This document shows positions 36,736 to 46,573 of a DNA stretch of 64,000 nucleotides, one piece after another. Source of the stretch: an uncultured Caulobacterales bacterium. Lineage in GTDB: Bacteria; Pseudomonadota; Alphaproteobacteria; Caulobacterales; Caulobacteraceae. Positions within the stretch are counted from its first letter, which is position 1, and each line of letters starts with the position of its first letter. The stretch is taken from the NCBI GenBank assembly GCA_903840435.1, contig CAIMFV010000017.1:1-64000 (forward strand). Reading direction: 5' to 3'. A model generated the notes under the pieces. The model had not been told where the DNA came from. It was given only the letters and a program-made list of their open reading frames with translations, and made no database searches. Position numbers and translations under genes: made by a program.

Positions 36736-36981
36736 ATGAACGATTATCTCGCCAATGTGAAACGGCTGGTGATCCTGGGCTTCTTCCTCTGCGCAGGCGC
36801 CGCCATCCTCTATGATCGGCTTTGGCTCGCGCCGGGGCGGGCGTGTGAAGCGGCGCACAATTGGTGGGACCCGGAAAAGCGCATCTGCGGGCGGACCGTT
36901 TGGATCCCCGACCTGACCCACCGCCCAGCCGCCTCCAACGCCCAAAAACCCTGGGAGATGGACCCGCGCAAGGTACGGTAG
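36736..36981 (+). CDS. Small single-span membrane protein of unknown function
   Basis: 81 aa from ATG 36736. One hydrophobic helix ([17 protein letters not shown], about 11-27) anchors it; the remainder ([17 protein letters not shown], about 36-52) has two cysteines that could form a disulfide outside the membrane. Codon composition agrees with neighbouring genes. It is divergent from etfB. Not recognised. Confidence 0.55.
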   Translation: MNDYLANVKRLVILGFFLCAGAAILYDRLWLAPGRACEAAHNWWDPEKRICGRTVWIPDLTHRPAASNAQKPWEMDPRKVR

Positions 36982-37093
36982 GTCCCGACCCTGCGTCAGG
37001 GTGGCGTAGATTGCTGCAAGGCCCTAGACTAAGCGGCAAGACCAAGCGCCGCAGACCCGCCATAGCGGCCAGGGATGGACCCAGGGAGGGACT

Positions 37094-38176
37094 ATGACCG
37101 ACGCGAACGCTCAGGAAACCTTTTCCGGCACCAAGCCGGTGGAAGACCGTCACCGCTTCGACGAGACGGCGCTGTTTGCCTGGCTGACCCAGCATGTGGA
37201 AGGTTTTTCCGGTCCTTTGGAGGTTCGTCAATTCAAAGGGGGCCAGTCTAACCCGACCTACCAACTGGTCACACCGTCCCACACCTATGTGCTGCGCCGC
37301 AAACCGCCGGGCAAGCTCTTGCCGTCTGCCCATGCGGTGGACCGCGAGTTTCGCGTCATCAGTGCCCTCAACACCATCCATTTCCCCGTCGCCAAGGCCT
37401 ATGCGCTGTGTTCCGACGAAGCGGTCATCGGCTCAATGTTCTATGTGATGGACAATGTCGAGGGCCGCATCCTGTGGGATACCCGCCTACCGGACGCAGA
37501 GCCCGCAGAGCGCCGGGCGATTTTTGAGGCCAAGGTCGACACCTTGGCCGATCTACACCTGGCCGATTACGCCGCGATTGGGCTGGCGGATTTCGGCAAG
37601 CCTGGAAACTATTTTTCCCGCCAAATTGATCGCTGGTCGAAGCAGTATCGGGCTTCTGAAACCCAAACGCTCAAGCCGATGAATTTCTTGATGGACTGGC
37701 TGGTGGAAACCACGCCTGTCGATGACCAGACCACCATTGTGCATGGCGATTACCGGCTGGACAATATGATTCTCCATCCCAGCGAACCGCGCGTTGTCGC
37801 GGTGCTCGATTGGGAGTTGTCGACCCTTGGCAATCCCTTGGCGGACTTCAGCTATTTCTTGATGCAGTGGGTCATGTCATCGGCCGAACGCTCCGGGCTC
37901 GCCGGGCTCGACCTGCAGGCCATGGGCATCCCCAGTCTTGAGGAGACGGTAGAGCGCTATTGCGCCCGCACCGGGCGCGCGGGCTTGCCCAATCTCGACT
38001 GGTATTTCGCCTATAACCTCTTTCGCCTCGGCGCTATCTGCCAGGGCATAGCCGGTCGGGTCCGCGACGGAACCGCCGCCAGCCCGCAAGCAGTGGCCAT
38101 GGGCGAACGGGTCTTACCGCTCGCCGAAGCCGCCCTCAGTTTTGCCAAGAAGGCGGGTGCGCGGACCTCTGATTAA
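37094..38176 (+). CDS. Phosphotransferase (aminoglycoside phosphotransferase/ACAD10-11 kinase-like)
   Basis: 360 aa. Kinase-like fold of the APH family: QFKGGQSNPTYQLVT near 45 (nucleotide loop), YVLRRKPPGKLLPSAHAVDR near 70 (lysine), IVHGDYRLDNMILHP near 215 (catalytic HGD and N), VLDWELSTLGNPLADFSYF near 240 (metal-binding Asp). This subgroup is homologous to the kinase domain of ACAD10/11, which acts on 4-hydroxyacids on the way to acyl-CoA breakdown. Its nearness to etfBA, which serves acyl-CoA dehydrogenases, fits that role but does not prove it. Confidence 0.85.
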   Translation: MTDANAQETFSGTKPVEDRHRFDETALFAWLTQHVEGFSGPLEVRQFKGGQSNPTYQLVTPSHTYVLRRKPPGKLLPSAHAVDREFRVISALNTIHFPVAKAYALCSDEAVIGSMFYVMDNVEGRILWDTRLPDAEPAERRAIFEAKVDTLADLHLADYAAIGLADFGKPGNYFSRQIDRWSKQYRASETQTLKPMNFLMDWLVETTPVDDQTTIVHGDYRLDNMILHPSEPRVVAVLDWELSTLGNPLADFSYFLMQWVMSSAERSGLAGLDLQAMGIPSLEETVERYCARTGRAGLPNLDWYFAYNLFRLGAICQGIAGRVRDGTAASPQAVAMGERVLPLAEAALSFAKKAGARTSD

Positions 38177-38226
38177 CAGGGAGCGTCCATCCCAAGGATA
38201 GGCCGCGCGGGGTTGGGCTTGACGCT

Positions 38227-39078
38227 CTAGTCGCGCAGAAGATCGTTGATCGAGGTTTTGGCCCGGGTTTGCGCGTCGACCCGCTTGACGATCACCGCGC
38301 AATAAAGGCTTGGCCCCCCTTTGGGATCCGGCAGGCTGCCGGGCACCACGACCGAATAGGCGGGTACACGGCCGCGAAACACCTCGCCGCTCGCGCGATC
38401 GATGATCTTGGTTGAGGCCGAGAGATAGACCCCCATGGCGAGAACCGAGCCCGTCTCCACCACCACGCCTTCGGCCACTTCTGACCGCGCGCCGATGAAG
38501 CAGTCGTCTTCAATAATGGTGGGATTGGCCTGCAAGGGCTCCAAGACGCCGCCAATGCCCACGCCGCCGGACAGATGCACATTCTTGCCGATCTGAGCGC
38601 AGGAGCCGACGGTCGACCACCCATCGACCATGGTTCCCTCATCCACATAGGCGCCGATATTGACAAAGCTCGGCATCAGAACGACGCCCTTGGCGATAAA
38701 GGCGCCACGCCTTGCCACTGCGCCGGGAACAGCCCGCAAGCCTGCTGCGGCAAAGCGGTCGGCGTCCCAGCCGGAAAACTTGCCGGGCACCTTGTCCCAC
38801 CAGGGACCAAGGCCCGTCGGCGTCGTAAGGGCCGCGCCCCCCGCCCCGCCCATCAGGCCAAAGTCCCACAGGCGGAATGACAAGAGCACGGCCTTTTTCA
38901 GCCATTGGTGGGTCACCCAAGCGCCGTCCAGCTTTTCGGCCACGCGCAGCTTGCCATCGTCCAACTGATCTAACACGGCCCCGACCAGATCTCTGGCCTC
39001 ATGGCTGGCGGGCGTCAGGTCGGCTCGCGCGTCCCAAAGAGTCTCGATGCGCGCGGAGAGGGTTTCAACAGCAGTCAT
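38227..39078 (-). CDS. dapD: 2,3,4,5-tetrahydropyridine-2,6-dicarboxylate N-succinyltransferase
   Basis: 283 aa. Succinyl-CoA-dependent step of the lysine/diaminopimelate pathway, making precursors for peptidoglycan. The left-handed beta-helix of hexapeptide repeats is visible from about 130 ([57 protein letters not shown]). The N-terminal part contains [20 protein letters not shown]. It is the last gene of the argB-HAD-dapD operon, 10 bases from the HAD gene. Confidence 0.97.
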   Translation of the reverse strand: MTAVETLSARIETLWDARADLTPASHEARDLVGAVLDQLDDGKLRVAEKLDGAWVTHQWLKKAVLLSFRLWDFGLMGGAGGAALTTPTGLGPWWDKVPGKFSGWDADRFAAAGLRAVPGAVARRGAFIAKGVVLMPSFVNIGAYVDEGTMVDGWSTVGSCAQIGKNVHLSGGVGIGGVLEPLQANPTIIEDDCFIGARSEVAEGVVVETGSVLAMGVYLSASTKIIDRASGEVFRGRVPAYSVVVPGSLPDPKGGPSLYCAVIVKRVDAQTRAKTSINDLLRD

Positions 39079-39088
39079 GGCTTATCTT

Positions 39089-39772
39089 TCACAGCGTCGG
39101 GTTGGCGGACGAGGACCGGACCTGGACGGCCCTCAGGAAGGGCGGCAGGCGCTCGGTACGATAGCTGATAAAGTCGCCCACGGCATCGGCCGCATGGGGC
39201 CCGACAAGCACCGTCGTCATGCCCAGCTCAGCGGCGGGCGCCAGATTGCGCGCGCTGTCTTCGAAGAAACAGGCGGTCTTGGGGCGGACGCCGTGCGTTC
39301 TGATCAGGCTGTCATAGGCATGCGGCCTCGGCTTGCCGATCAGATCGGCGGCTTCTAAGTGAAACACCTCGTCGAAGAGGTCGGAGAGGTTCAAGGTTTC
39401 CAAGACGTTTTCGGCATGTTTGGCCCCGCCATTGGTGAACACAAGCCTGCGTCCCGGCAAACGCACCAGGCCTGCGCGCAGGTCCGGGTCTGGTTTGAGG
39501 CTCTCATGCGAGACGTCATGCACCTCATCGAGAAACCGGTAAGGGTCAATGCCATACTGCCCCATGAGCCCAGCCAGCGTTGTGCCGTGATCATCCAGCA
39601 GTCGGCGTTGCAGCTGATAGGCTGCGTCGCGATCCAGACCGGTTTCGTGCATGACAAACTCGGTGATCCGCGCATCGATCAAGGCGAGGAAATTGGTCTC
39701 TGGCGGATAGAGGGTATTGTCGAGATCGAAGATCCAGGTGTCGATGTCAAACAGCGCTGCGCTCGGCGTCAT
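39089..39772 (-). CDS. HAD-family pyrimidine 5'-nucleotidase
   Basis: 227 aa. HAD motif I is WIFDLDNTLYPPE near residue 15, motif II GRRLVFTNGGAKHAENVL near 108, and the closing acidic motif CFFEDSARNLAPAAELGM near 168. This is the SDT1/PHM8-like type that dephosphorylates pyrimidine or other nucleoside monophosphates. The position between argB and dapD is conserved in alphaproteobacteria. It is nine bases downstream of argB. Confidence 0.9.
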   Translation of the reverse strand: MTPSAALFDIDTWIFDLDNTLYPPETNFLALIDARITEFVMHETGLDRDAAYQLQRRLLDDHGTTLAGLMGQYGIDPYRFLDEVHDVSHESLKPDPDLRAGLVRLPGRRLVFTNGGAKHAENVLETLNLSDLFDEVFHLEAADLIGKPRPHAYDSLIRTHGVRPKTACFFEDSARNLAPAAELGMTTVLVGPHAADAVGDFISYRTERLPPFLRAVQVRSSSANPTL

Positions 39773-39781
39773 GCGCGCGCC

Positions 39782-40732
39782 TCAAGGCTTAATCAGCGTG
39801 CCAGCGCCGTGTTCGGTAAAGAGCTCGACCAACATGGCGTGCGGGCGGCGACCGTCGAGGATCACCACGGCTTCCACCCCTTGGGTGACAGCGGCGATGG
39901 CGGTCTCCAACTTTGGGATCATGCCGCCGGTGGCGACGCCGGAGCGAATGGCTTCGCGGGCCTCGGCCACGGTCAGCTGCCGGATGAGTTGGCCGTCCGG
40001 CCCCAATACGCCGCTGACATCGGTCAGCAGCAGCATGCGTTTGGCTTTCAAGGCTCCGGCCAGGGCGCCCGCGACCGTATCGGCATTGATGTTGAAGGTC
40101 TCGCCCTCGCGGGAGACGCCGATGGGGGCAATGACCGGCACATAGTCCTGATCGGCGAAGATCAAGGCTTCGACGATTTTCGGGTCAACCTCGGAAGGCT
40201 CGCCGACAAAGCCAAGATCGACAACCTGTTCGAGCTTCGAGGTTGGGTCCTTGACGGTGCGAGTGGCCTTTTCCACCGTGATCAGGCGAGCATCCTTGCC
40301 TGACAGTCCGACACCGCGCACATCGGCTTCGGCGCCCGCCCGATTGATGAAATGGACAATCTCTTTATTGATCGCGCCGGACAGCACCATTTCGGCAACC
40401 TCCATGGTCGCCTTGTCGGTGACCCGCAGACCATCGATGAAGGTTGATTTGACGCCGGCCCGGTCGAGCATCCGGCTGATCTGTGGCCCGCCACCGTGCA
40501 CCACCACCGGGTGCAACCCCAAAAGCTTGAGCAACACAGCGTCGGCGGCAAATTTTTGCGCCACGGCATCTTCGCCCATGGCGTGGCCGCCATATTTGAT
40601 CACCACGGTTTCGCGGTCATAGATTTGGATAAAGGGCAGGGCTTCTGCCAGCGTGCGCGCCGTCGCCCAACCGTCTTCCTCCGTCGACTTTACGGCTGGC
40701 AGGGAGGGGGAGGGCGGCGTCTTTTCATTCAT
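39782..40732 (-). CDS. argB: Acetylglutamate kinase
   Basis: 316 aa. Second step of arginine synthesis: ATP-dependent phosphorylation of N-acetylglutamate. Seen: [19 protein letters not shown] near 45, [19 protein letters not shown] near 80, [17 protein letters not shown] near 220, [19 protein letters not shown] near 255. In many alphaproteobacteria argB follows yidC and engB; here yidC lies some 8 kb away. It heads the argB-HAD-dapD operon. Confidence 0.97.
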   Translation of the reverse strand: MNEKTPPSPSLPAVKSTEEDGWATARTLAEALPFIQIYDRETVVIKYGGHAMGEDAVAQKFAADAVLLKLLGLHPVVVHGGGPQISRMLDRAGVKSTFIDGLRVTDKATMEVAEMVLSGAINKEIVHFINRAGAEADVRGVGLSGKDARLITVEKATRTVKDPTSKLEQVVDLGFVGEPSEVDPKIVEALIFADQDYVPVIAPIGVSREGETFNINADTVAGALAGALKAKRMLLLTDVSGVLGPDGQLIRQLTVAEAREAIRSGVATGGMIPKLETAIAAVTQGVEAVVILDGRRPHAMLVELFTEHGAGTLIKP

Positions 40733-40888
40733 GGGCGGCCCATAGCGGAAAATTGATCCGAAGGGGAGACCTAATGCGCACAGCTCTGGGTGCGCTTGCG
40801 AAAACGCTTATCGCCGTCTTCAGCAAACACTAATTTCATCTTTTCCATGCAGAGTGTGAGATCAGTTTTCACCTGTGTTATGCTTCCC

Positions 40889-42019
40889 ATGTCCCGCGCG
40901 CCAAAGCCAAAACGTACGCAAGTCGAGAGCAATGTCCGTAGTCTTGTGATGCTTCACAAGTCAGGGTCGACCTCGCGCGTCCTCAACCTTTTGCGGGTCT
41001 ACGAAAACGCCCAGCAAGACAATGAGCCGATTGGAACGCCGTTTTTCTCCCACCCCGTGCTGAACCGGGCCTTTGTCGTCAAGCACCGCCTGCGCAGCAA
41101 CGAAAAGGACATCTTTCCCGATGGGCGACTGACGGCGACCAAGATTCTTATTCCGCTCGATTTCTCGTCCCTAGAAATGGGCGGTGGCTATGTGTTCATC
41201 GGCCAGCCAAATTATTTGCAGTGCCTTGCCGAAGCCATTGGCGGCGAACTGACCCGCCGGGCGAAGGATTTGCAAATGTTGGAGGCGCTCGACAAGCTGC
41301 CCTCCTTTGATCCCTTCCTGTTGCGGGAATGGCTTATCCGTTACGACCTAAGCCCGGATTCGCGCTATTTCGAGCTCAGCCTGAAAGACATCATGAGCAT
41401 GGAGAATTTCGTTTATAACGAAATCTCGCTCCTGGTTTCCATGTCGCTCAGCGGCCAAGCCCGCAACGAGGCGGTCACTCGGTTGGTCAAGAAGATGCTC
41501 GCCAGCCGTTATGATGGCGATCTCGATCCCTTGCGTGAAACCCTGCGTCTGACCATGCCTGAGTTCCGCGAAGGCATGTTCGCTTGGAAGGGCTTCCTCT
41601 ATTACAAGTGGTCAGCCAAGGCCATTGAGCGCGATATTCCCGCGGTCATTCAAGAGATGAAGGATCGCCAGCCGTCGCGAGGATTGGAAAACGAGACCAT
41701 GCTGGCCTTAGAAGCCAGCCGCCGCCGCCTGGGCCGATTAATGGTCTTGTCGTTCAACGAATTGGCGGACCGTATTCGCACCTATGACAATGCCTATAAG
41801 GAGATGACGGAGAAGAGTAATCCGCTCGCCTTCAAACAGTTTTTGCTGTCGGCGCCTGCGCTCTTTCTCCAGATGGGCGACCTGATGGGCCAATTGCAAC
41901 ATGTGGTGCATTTTTGGCGGTATCGCAGCCGCATGCACACGGTCGCACCGATGAGTTTCGACGAATATGCGGAAATGATGCGTGACTTTGAAGAAAGCCT
42001 GTCTGGGCGCATCGCCTAA
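40889..42019 (+). CDS. Conserved-looking cytosolic protein of unknown function
   Basis: About 376 aa from ATG 40889 (ATG 40880 is in frame). No signal peptide or membrane span. The first residues are basic (MSRAPKPKRTQVESNVRSLV). The body mixes beta (TKILIPLDFSSLEMGGGYVF near 95, IGQPNYLQCLAEAI) and long helices (LREWLIRYDLSPDSRYFELS; LLSAPALFLQMGDLMGQLQH). A stretch ENFVYNEISLLVSMSLSGQA lies near 180. I recognise no catalytic motif. Codon use is like the neighbours, so it is a resident gene. It converges with the phosphatase gene. Confidence 0.6.
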   Translation: MSRAPKPKRTQVESNVRSLVMLHKSGSTSRVLNLLRVYENAQQDNEPIGTPFFSHPVLNRAFVVKHRLRSNEKDIFPDGRLTATKILIPLDFSSLEMGGGYVFIGQPNYLQCLAEAIGGELTRRAKDLQMLEALDKLPSFDPFLLREWLIRYDLSPDSRYFELSLKDIMSMENFVYNEISLLVSMSLSGQARNEAVTRLVKKMLASRYDGDLDPLRETLRLTMPEFREGMFAWKGFLYYKWSAKAIERDIPAVIQEMKDRQPSRGLENETMLALEASRRRLGRLMVLSFNELADRIRTYDNAYKEMTEKSNPLAFKQFLLSAPALFLQMGDLMGQLQHVVHFWRYRSRMHTVAPMSFDEYAEMMRDFEESLSGRIA

Positions 42020-42027
42020 ACGGCGTT

Positions 42028-42705
42028 CTATTCCCGCCGCAAAAGCTTCTCGGTGAGGAGCGCGCCCCACCAACTGGCCTTGAATTCTGCCTTTAGGGCG
42101 ACGGGGTCGTATTCGGGGCGCGAAACCCATTCGACAAAACTCAAGCCTTGCGCTTCACCGTCCTGAAAATAGCGCTCGAACGTGTAATCGAGCACGCCGG
42201 TAAGGCCCGCCTTCGAGTGGAGGGTGCGAAAACTCAACTCCTCCTTCAAGGCATCGCGCAAGGGGCGACCCAGGTGCAGATGGGCATAGAGGACGCTCAT
42301 AATTCCTGCCCGATCGGCGCCGGATTTACAGTGCATGATGGCGGGATATTCAACCGCATTGAACATCTCGACCGCCGCCAAGACCTGATCGCGGGTTGGA
42401 GCTTCGCGCGAAGAGACGGCAAAGTTGACGAGGTTCAGACCCAGATTTTTGCACGCTTCGCGCTCCAGCACATAAAAGCTTGTCTCATAGCCGCCGCCGC
42501 GAAGATTGATCACCGTCTTGACGCCATGGTCGCGCCACCACTTGAGTTGAAACGGCCAGGGCTGGTTGGTGCGGATCAACTTGTCGCCGATCCAGTGGGC
42601 GTTTTGGAAGCCGACGCGCAGATAGGCGTGGTCCTTCCACAGCATGTCGAGATAGGTCTTAAATCGCCCAAAAGGCGTCGTCAGGTCGAACTTGGGCAAA
42701 ATCAA
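42028..42705 (-). CDS. Dual-specificity/tyrosine phosphatase family protein
   Basis: 225 aa, from TTG 42705, the first possible start after an in-frame stop. The Cys-based phosphatase loop is IMHCKSGADRAGIMS near residue 125 (HC-x5-R), with the general-acid region before it (GVKTVINLRGGGYETSFYVL near 60-80). The N-terminal part FGRFKTYLDMLWKDHAYLRV is typical of a proteobacterial subgroup. Substrate could be phosphotyrosine or a phospholipid/inositol; not resolvable from sequence. Its start faces the lipid A export operon. Confidence 0.82.
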   Translation of the reverse strand: MILPKFDLTTPFGRFKTYLDMLWKDHAYLRVGFQNAHWIGDKLIRTNQPWPFQLKWWRDHGVKTVINLRGGGYETSFYVLEREACKNLGLNLVNFAVSSREAPTRDQVLAAVEMFNAVEYPAIMHCKSGADRAGIMSVLYAHLHLGRPLRDALKEELSFRTLHSKAGLTGVLDYTFERYFQDGEAQGLSFVEWVSRPEYDPVALKAEFKASWWGALLTEKLLRRE

Positions 42706-42834
42706 CTCGAACAGTTAGGGGCGGCGGCGTTTGCCACAGTTAGGCCATGCGAAGGGGTAAGGAAAGCGGCTGAGACGTGCTTACTCGCGCCGCCAAGCTT
42801 GACAAGGCCCCCAGTTCATCCGACCTCCCCGATC

Positions 42835-44610
42835 ATGAGCCCTGACGGCGTTGCCACCCCCGCTTCAAAAGCTCCCCAGATCGTCCGACGATTCGCGACG
42901 ACCTGGCTAAAGCCCAGATGGCCCGAAATGGCTCTGGCCGGGCTGTGCGCCGTGCTGGTCGCAGGTCTATCGGCGGTGCTCGTGTGGCTGCTCGACCCAG
43001 CGCTGAAATATGTCATCGGCGCCCATCGCCAGGATGCGATGCTCGCTCTGCCGCTCGCCATTGTGGTGATCGGCGTCATGCGCGCCGGGGCCCAGATCGC
43101 GCAAGCGACCTTGGTCAATCGCATCGGCCATTCGATTGTTGGTAAGATCCAATTGGCTCTGTTCGGCAGCCTGATCCGTGCCGACCTTGCGCGCCTTCGG
43201 CAAGCCCATTCTGGCAGCTACCTATCGTCGGTCCTCTATGACGCGACCCTGGTGCGTGAAGGTCTGACCAATGGGGTGATCAACTATACGCAAAACCTTC
43301 TCACCGTGCTCGCCATGTTCGTGGTGATGGGCCGGGAGGATTGGGTGCTGACGCTGATCGTCCTGGCGACGGTGCCGGCCGCCGCCCTGACCATGCGCAA
43401 TTTTTCCAAGCGCACCCGAAAAGCCGCCAGCGGTGCGATGAACGAGACGGCGGCGCTTTCCACCGCTGTGCTGGAAAGCCTTGACGGGATAAAGGTGATC
43501 AAGATCGATGGCCGCGAGGTCTTCGAAGACGCGCGGGTTCGCGAGGTCGTCGAGCGACGGCAAAAACACATCATCAAGGGCGCGAACGCTCGGGCAGGTG
43601 CCGCACCCGCCGTCGAAGCCCTGGGTGCGGCTATGATTGCAGCGGTGATCGCTTATTCGGGTTGGCGCGGCTTGGGCTTCAACCAGATCGCCACCTATCT
43701 GACCGCCTTTCTGGCGATGAACCAAAGTTTGCGCCAACTTGCCAATTTGCAAACCGTCATCACTGAAGGCACCGCCGCCTTGGGACGATTATTGCAAGCC
43801 CTCGACATTCAACCGGAAATTGCCGACGCCCCCGACGCCAAGGCCCTGTTGGTGAAGGATGCGGAAATCGCCTTTGAAGCCGTGTCATTTGCCTATGCAC
43901 CGGATGCACCCGCCTTGGCGGAGGTTAGCCTTTCGGTCCGCAGGGGCGAGACCATTGCCCTTGTCGGCCCCTCGGGCGGCGGCAAGTCGACAGCCTTGAA
44001 CCTGATCCCGCGCTTTTTTGATTCGACTGGCGGGCGCATCGCCATTGATGGCCAAGACGTGCGCGGGGTCACGCTCGAATCCTTGCGCAAAAATATCGCC
44101 CTGGTGACGCAGGAGCCGTTTCTGTTCGACGACACCTTGGTCGCCAATATCGCCTATGCGCGCCCGGACGCAAGGCGCGAAGAGATTGAGGACGCCGCCC
44201 GTGCCGCCGCCGCCCACGACTTCATTCTTGATCTTCCCAATGGCTATGACACTGCGGTCGGCGAGGCAGGCGCGCGGCTATCCGGTGGGCAGAGGCAACG
44301 GATCGCCATTGCCAGGGCCTTTTTAAAGAACGCGCCGATCCTCCTGCTCGATGAGGCCACCAGCGCGCTTGATGCTGAAAGCGAGATCAAGGTGCAAGAG
44401 GCCTTGGAGCGCCTCATGGCTGGCCGCACGACCATTTTGATCGCCCATCGCCTCGCCACGGTGCGCAAGGCAGACTGCATCTATGTCATTGACCGTGGCC
44501 GTGTGGTCGAAGCCGGGGCCCATGAGGCGCTGGTGCGCCAGGACGGCCTTTATGCCCGGATGGCGCGAGCGCAAAATCTGGACTCCGTCCCAGGAGCCCT
44601 TGGTCTATGA
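42835..44610 (+). CDS. MsbA-like ABC exporter (membrane + ATPase)
   Basis: 591 aa from ATG 42835. Six membrane helices lie in residues 20-320; the ATPase has Walker A VGPSGGGKSTALNLIPRFF near 375, Q-loop VTQEPFLFDDT, signature LSGGQRQRIAIARAF near 482, Walker B ILLLDEATSALD and H-loop IAHRLATV. With the next three genes it forms an envelope lipid cluster, so flipping lipid A-core or a related lipid across the inner membrane is the likely task. The stop overlaps the next start as ATGA. A longer open frame to 42148 lies over the phosphatase gene and is not used. Confidence 0.92.
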   Translation: MSPDGVATPASKAPQIVRRFATTWLKPRWPEMALAGLCAVLVAGLSAVLVWLLDPALKYVIGAHRQDAMLALPLAIVVIGVMRAGAQIAQATLVNRIGHSIVGKIQLALFGSLIRADLARLRQAHSGSYLSSVLYDATLVREGLTNGVINYTQNLLTVLAMFVVMGREDWVLTLIVLATVPAAALTMRNFSKRTRKAASGAMNETAALSTAVLESLDGIKVIKIDGREVFEDARVREVVERRQKHIIKGANARAGAAPAVEALGAAMIAAVIAYSGWRGLGFNQIATYLTAFLAMNQSLRQLANLQTVITEGTAALGRLLQALDIQPEIADAPDAKALLVKDAEIAFEAVSFAYAPDAPALAEVSLSVRRGETIALVGPSGGGKSTALNLIPRFFDSTGGRIAIDGQDVRGVTLESLRKNIALVTQEPFLFDDTLVANIAYARPDARREEIEDAARAAAAHDFILDLPNGYDTAVGEAGARLSGGQRQRIAIARAFLKNAPILLLDEATSALDAESEIKVQEALERLMAGRTTILIAHRLATVRKADCIYVIDRGRVVEAGAHEALVRQDGLYARMARAQNLDSVPGALGL

Positions 44611-45299
44611 AGCAGTTTTTCCGCAACCGGTGGGTGCAGGGCGTCCTTGCCAATCTGTTCGCTGCCTATCTCAAGCTCTGCATCCGCACCTTGCGTTGGC
44701 AGGTGGAGGGACTTGAAAAGGCGGAGCAGGTTTGGGATGGCGGGACCGGCGTTGTGGTCTGTTTTTGGCATGCCAGCATCGGGCTTTCGCCGGCCTGTTG
44801 GCCCATCGGTCGCGCCCAAGAGCCAAGAGCGATGGTGTCCCTTTCGGCAGATGGCGAATTTATCGCGCTGGCCATGGCCAAGTTGGGCTTTCCCGCCATT
44901 CGCGGTTCGGCGGCCAAATCGGCGGGGGCGGCGCGCGCCAAGGGCGGCGCTCAAGCCTTTCGCGATGCGCTGAAATGGATCAGGGCCGGTCACGGCATCG
45001 CCATCACGCCCGATGGGCCACGGGGACCTGCCCAGCGCATGACCTTAGGGCCAGCCACGCTTGCAGGCCTAGCGCCTGCGCCGGTCTTGCTGGTCGGAAT
45101 GGCCTGTCGACCGGCCATACGGCTGAACAGCTGGGATCGCTCCATACTCCCCCTGCCTTTTGGTCGTGGCGCCATTGTTTGGAGCGGCCCGCACCACGCG
45201 CCCCGCACCGCCGATGAGCCCAGCCTGCGCGCCCTGACCGACGCTTGGGAGGCCGAGTTGAACGCCGCCGATGCTGCAGCAGCGGCCTTGCTCGCGTGA
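44607..45299 (+). CDS. DUF374-type lysophospholipid/lipid A acyltransferase-like protein
   Basis: 230 aa. The DUF374 family is related to the LPLAT acyltransferases. Seen: an N-terminal hydrophobic/aromatic stretch, VVCFWHASIGLSP near 50 (the H-x4-D-like motif in modified form), MVSLSADGEFIALAMAKLGF near 75, IAITPDGPRGPAQRM near 130 and GMACRPAIRLNSWDRSILP. It probably acylates a lipid A-type or other sugar lipid at the inner membrane. Overlaps the ABC gene (ATGA) and shares one base with waaA (TGATG). Confidence 0.85.
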   Translation: MKQFFRNRWVQGVLANLFAAYLKLCIRTLRWQVEGLEKAEQVWDGGTGVVVCFWHASIGLSPACWPIGRAQEPRAMVSLSADGEFIALAMAKLGFPAIRGSAAKSAGAARAKGGAQAFRDALKWIRAGHGIAITPDGPRGPAQRMTLGPATLAGLAPAPVLLVGMACRPAIRLNSWDRSILPLPFGRGAIVWSGPHHAPRTADEPSLRALTDAWEAELNAADAAAAALLA

Positions 45300-46573
45300 T
45301 GCCCCTAAGTTTGGCGCTCTATCATTTGGCCACCCAAGGTCTATCCCCCTTGGCGCCCGCCCTGCTGCGGCAAAGGGCGGCGGCGGGTAAGGAAGACCTG
45401 GCCCGACTGAATGAGCGCTTGGGCAAACCGGTGCGCGCCCGCCCGCCCGGCCAATTGGTCTGGCTGCACGGGGCCAGTGTTGGCGAAAGCTTGTCCTTGT
45501 TACCGCTGGCCCAAGCCCTGCGCGCGGCGCGACCCGACCTTGGCCTACTTTTCACCTCTGGCACTGTGGCTTCCGCCGAATTGATGCGTCGCCGTGCGCC
45601 TGATGATGCCATTCACCAGTTCGCACCGCTCGATACCCCGAGTGCCGTGGCGGGGTTCCTCTTTCACTGGCGGCCGACGGTTGGCGTTCTGGCGGAAAGC
45701 GATATCTGGCCAAACCTCGTCTTGGCGGCCCACGCCCAGGGGGTAAAGCTTGCCCTGGTCTCAGCGCGATTGTCGGAAGCAAGCCTTACGGGCTGGGCAC
45801 GTTTTCCAAGCGCCGCACGACGGCTGTTTGGCGCCTTTGATCTGGTGCTGGCCCAGGATGCAGATTCTGGCGTCAGGCTCGCCCAATTGGGCGCCCGCCG
45901 CGATGGCGAGCTCAATCTGAAGCTGGCGGGCGACGCCTTACCGGTCGATGGAGTCAGTTTGCGCGACGCCCGCGAGGCCTTGGGGCAGAGGCCCTTGCTC
46001 TTGGCCGCATCCACCCATCCGGGTGAAGACGAGGGGGTGCTGCAGGCGTTCGAGATGGTCATGGCCCATCCTAGCTCGCCCTTGCTCGTCATTGCGCCGC
46101 GCCATCCGACGCGGGGCGGTGATATCGTTGCCCTGGCTAGGGCGCGTGGCTTGGAAGTGGCGCGACGCAGTCTTGATGAAGGGGTCACGCCGCTCACCCA
46201 GGTTCTTGTCGCCGACACCTTGGGCGAGCTTGGTCTGTGGTTTCGCTTGGCGCGGATCGCCCTGATCGGCGGCAGTATTTTGCCGGGGATTGGCGGACAC
46301 AACCCGCTGGAGGCTGCGCGCCTGTCCTGCCCCTTTGTTTCGGGGCCACATGTGGAAAACTGGCGTCCGGTGTTCGCAGCGCTGGAGCAGGCGCAGGCTG
46401 TCCTTTATGTTTCAGGAGCGACGGACCTTGGAGACGCATTTCGGGCGGCGCTGAACCATCCGGAAGCGGATCGGGCTCGGGCGGAACGGGCCTTTCGGCT
46501 GGCGAGTACGGAAGATGGGGCGCTGCAAGCCGCCGCCTCGCAGATCCTGACCTTGGTGGGAGCGGCGTCGTGA
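45299..46573 (+). CDS. waaA: 3-deoxy-D-manno-octulosonic acid (Kdo) transferase
   Basis: 424 aa from ATG 45299. It transfers Kdo from CMP-Kdo to lipid IVA at the inner membrane. Motifs of the family: VWLHGASVGESLSLLPLAQ near 55, LLFTSGTVASAELM near 85, VLAESDIWPNLVLAA near 125 (conserved ESDIWPN), LLLAASTHPGEDEGVL near 235, and IGGSILPGIGGHNPLEAARL near 325 (donor binding). The stop overlaps the lpxK GTG start (GTGA), so translation is coupled. Confidence 0.96.
   Translation: MPLSLALYHLATQGLSPLAPALLRQRAAAGKEDLARLNERLGKPVRARPPGQLVWLHGASVGESLSLLPLAQALRAARPDLGLLFTSGTVASAELMRRRAPDDAIHQFAPLDTPSAVAGFLFHWRPTVGVLAESDIWPNLVLAAHAQGVKLALVSARLSEASLTGWARFPSAARRLFGAFDLVLAQDADSGVRLAQLGARRDGELNLKLAGDALPVDGVSLRDAREALGQRPLLLAASTHPGEDEGVLQAFEMVMAHPSSPLLVIAPRHPTRGGDIVALARARGLEVARRSLDEGVTPLTQVLVADTLGELGLWFRLARIALIGGSILPGIGGHNPLEAARLSCPFVSGPHVENWRPVFAALEQAQAVLYVSGATDLGDAFRAALNHPEADRARAERAFRLASTEDGALQAAASQILTLVGAAS

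Noticed and set aside
42148-42834. Extension of the ABC exporter frame upstream of 42835
   Set aside because: It runs antisense through the phosphatase gene, which has an HC-x5-R loop; the exporter family begins at the ATG 42835.
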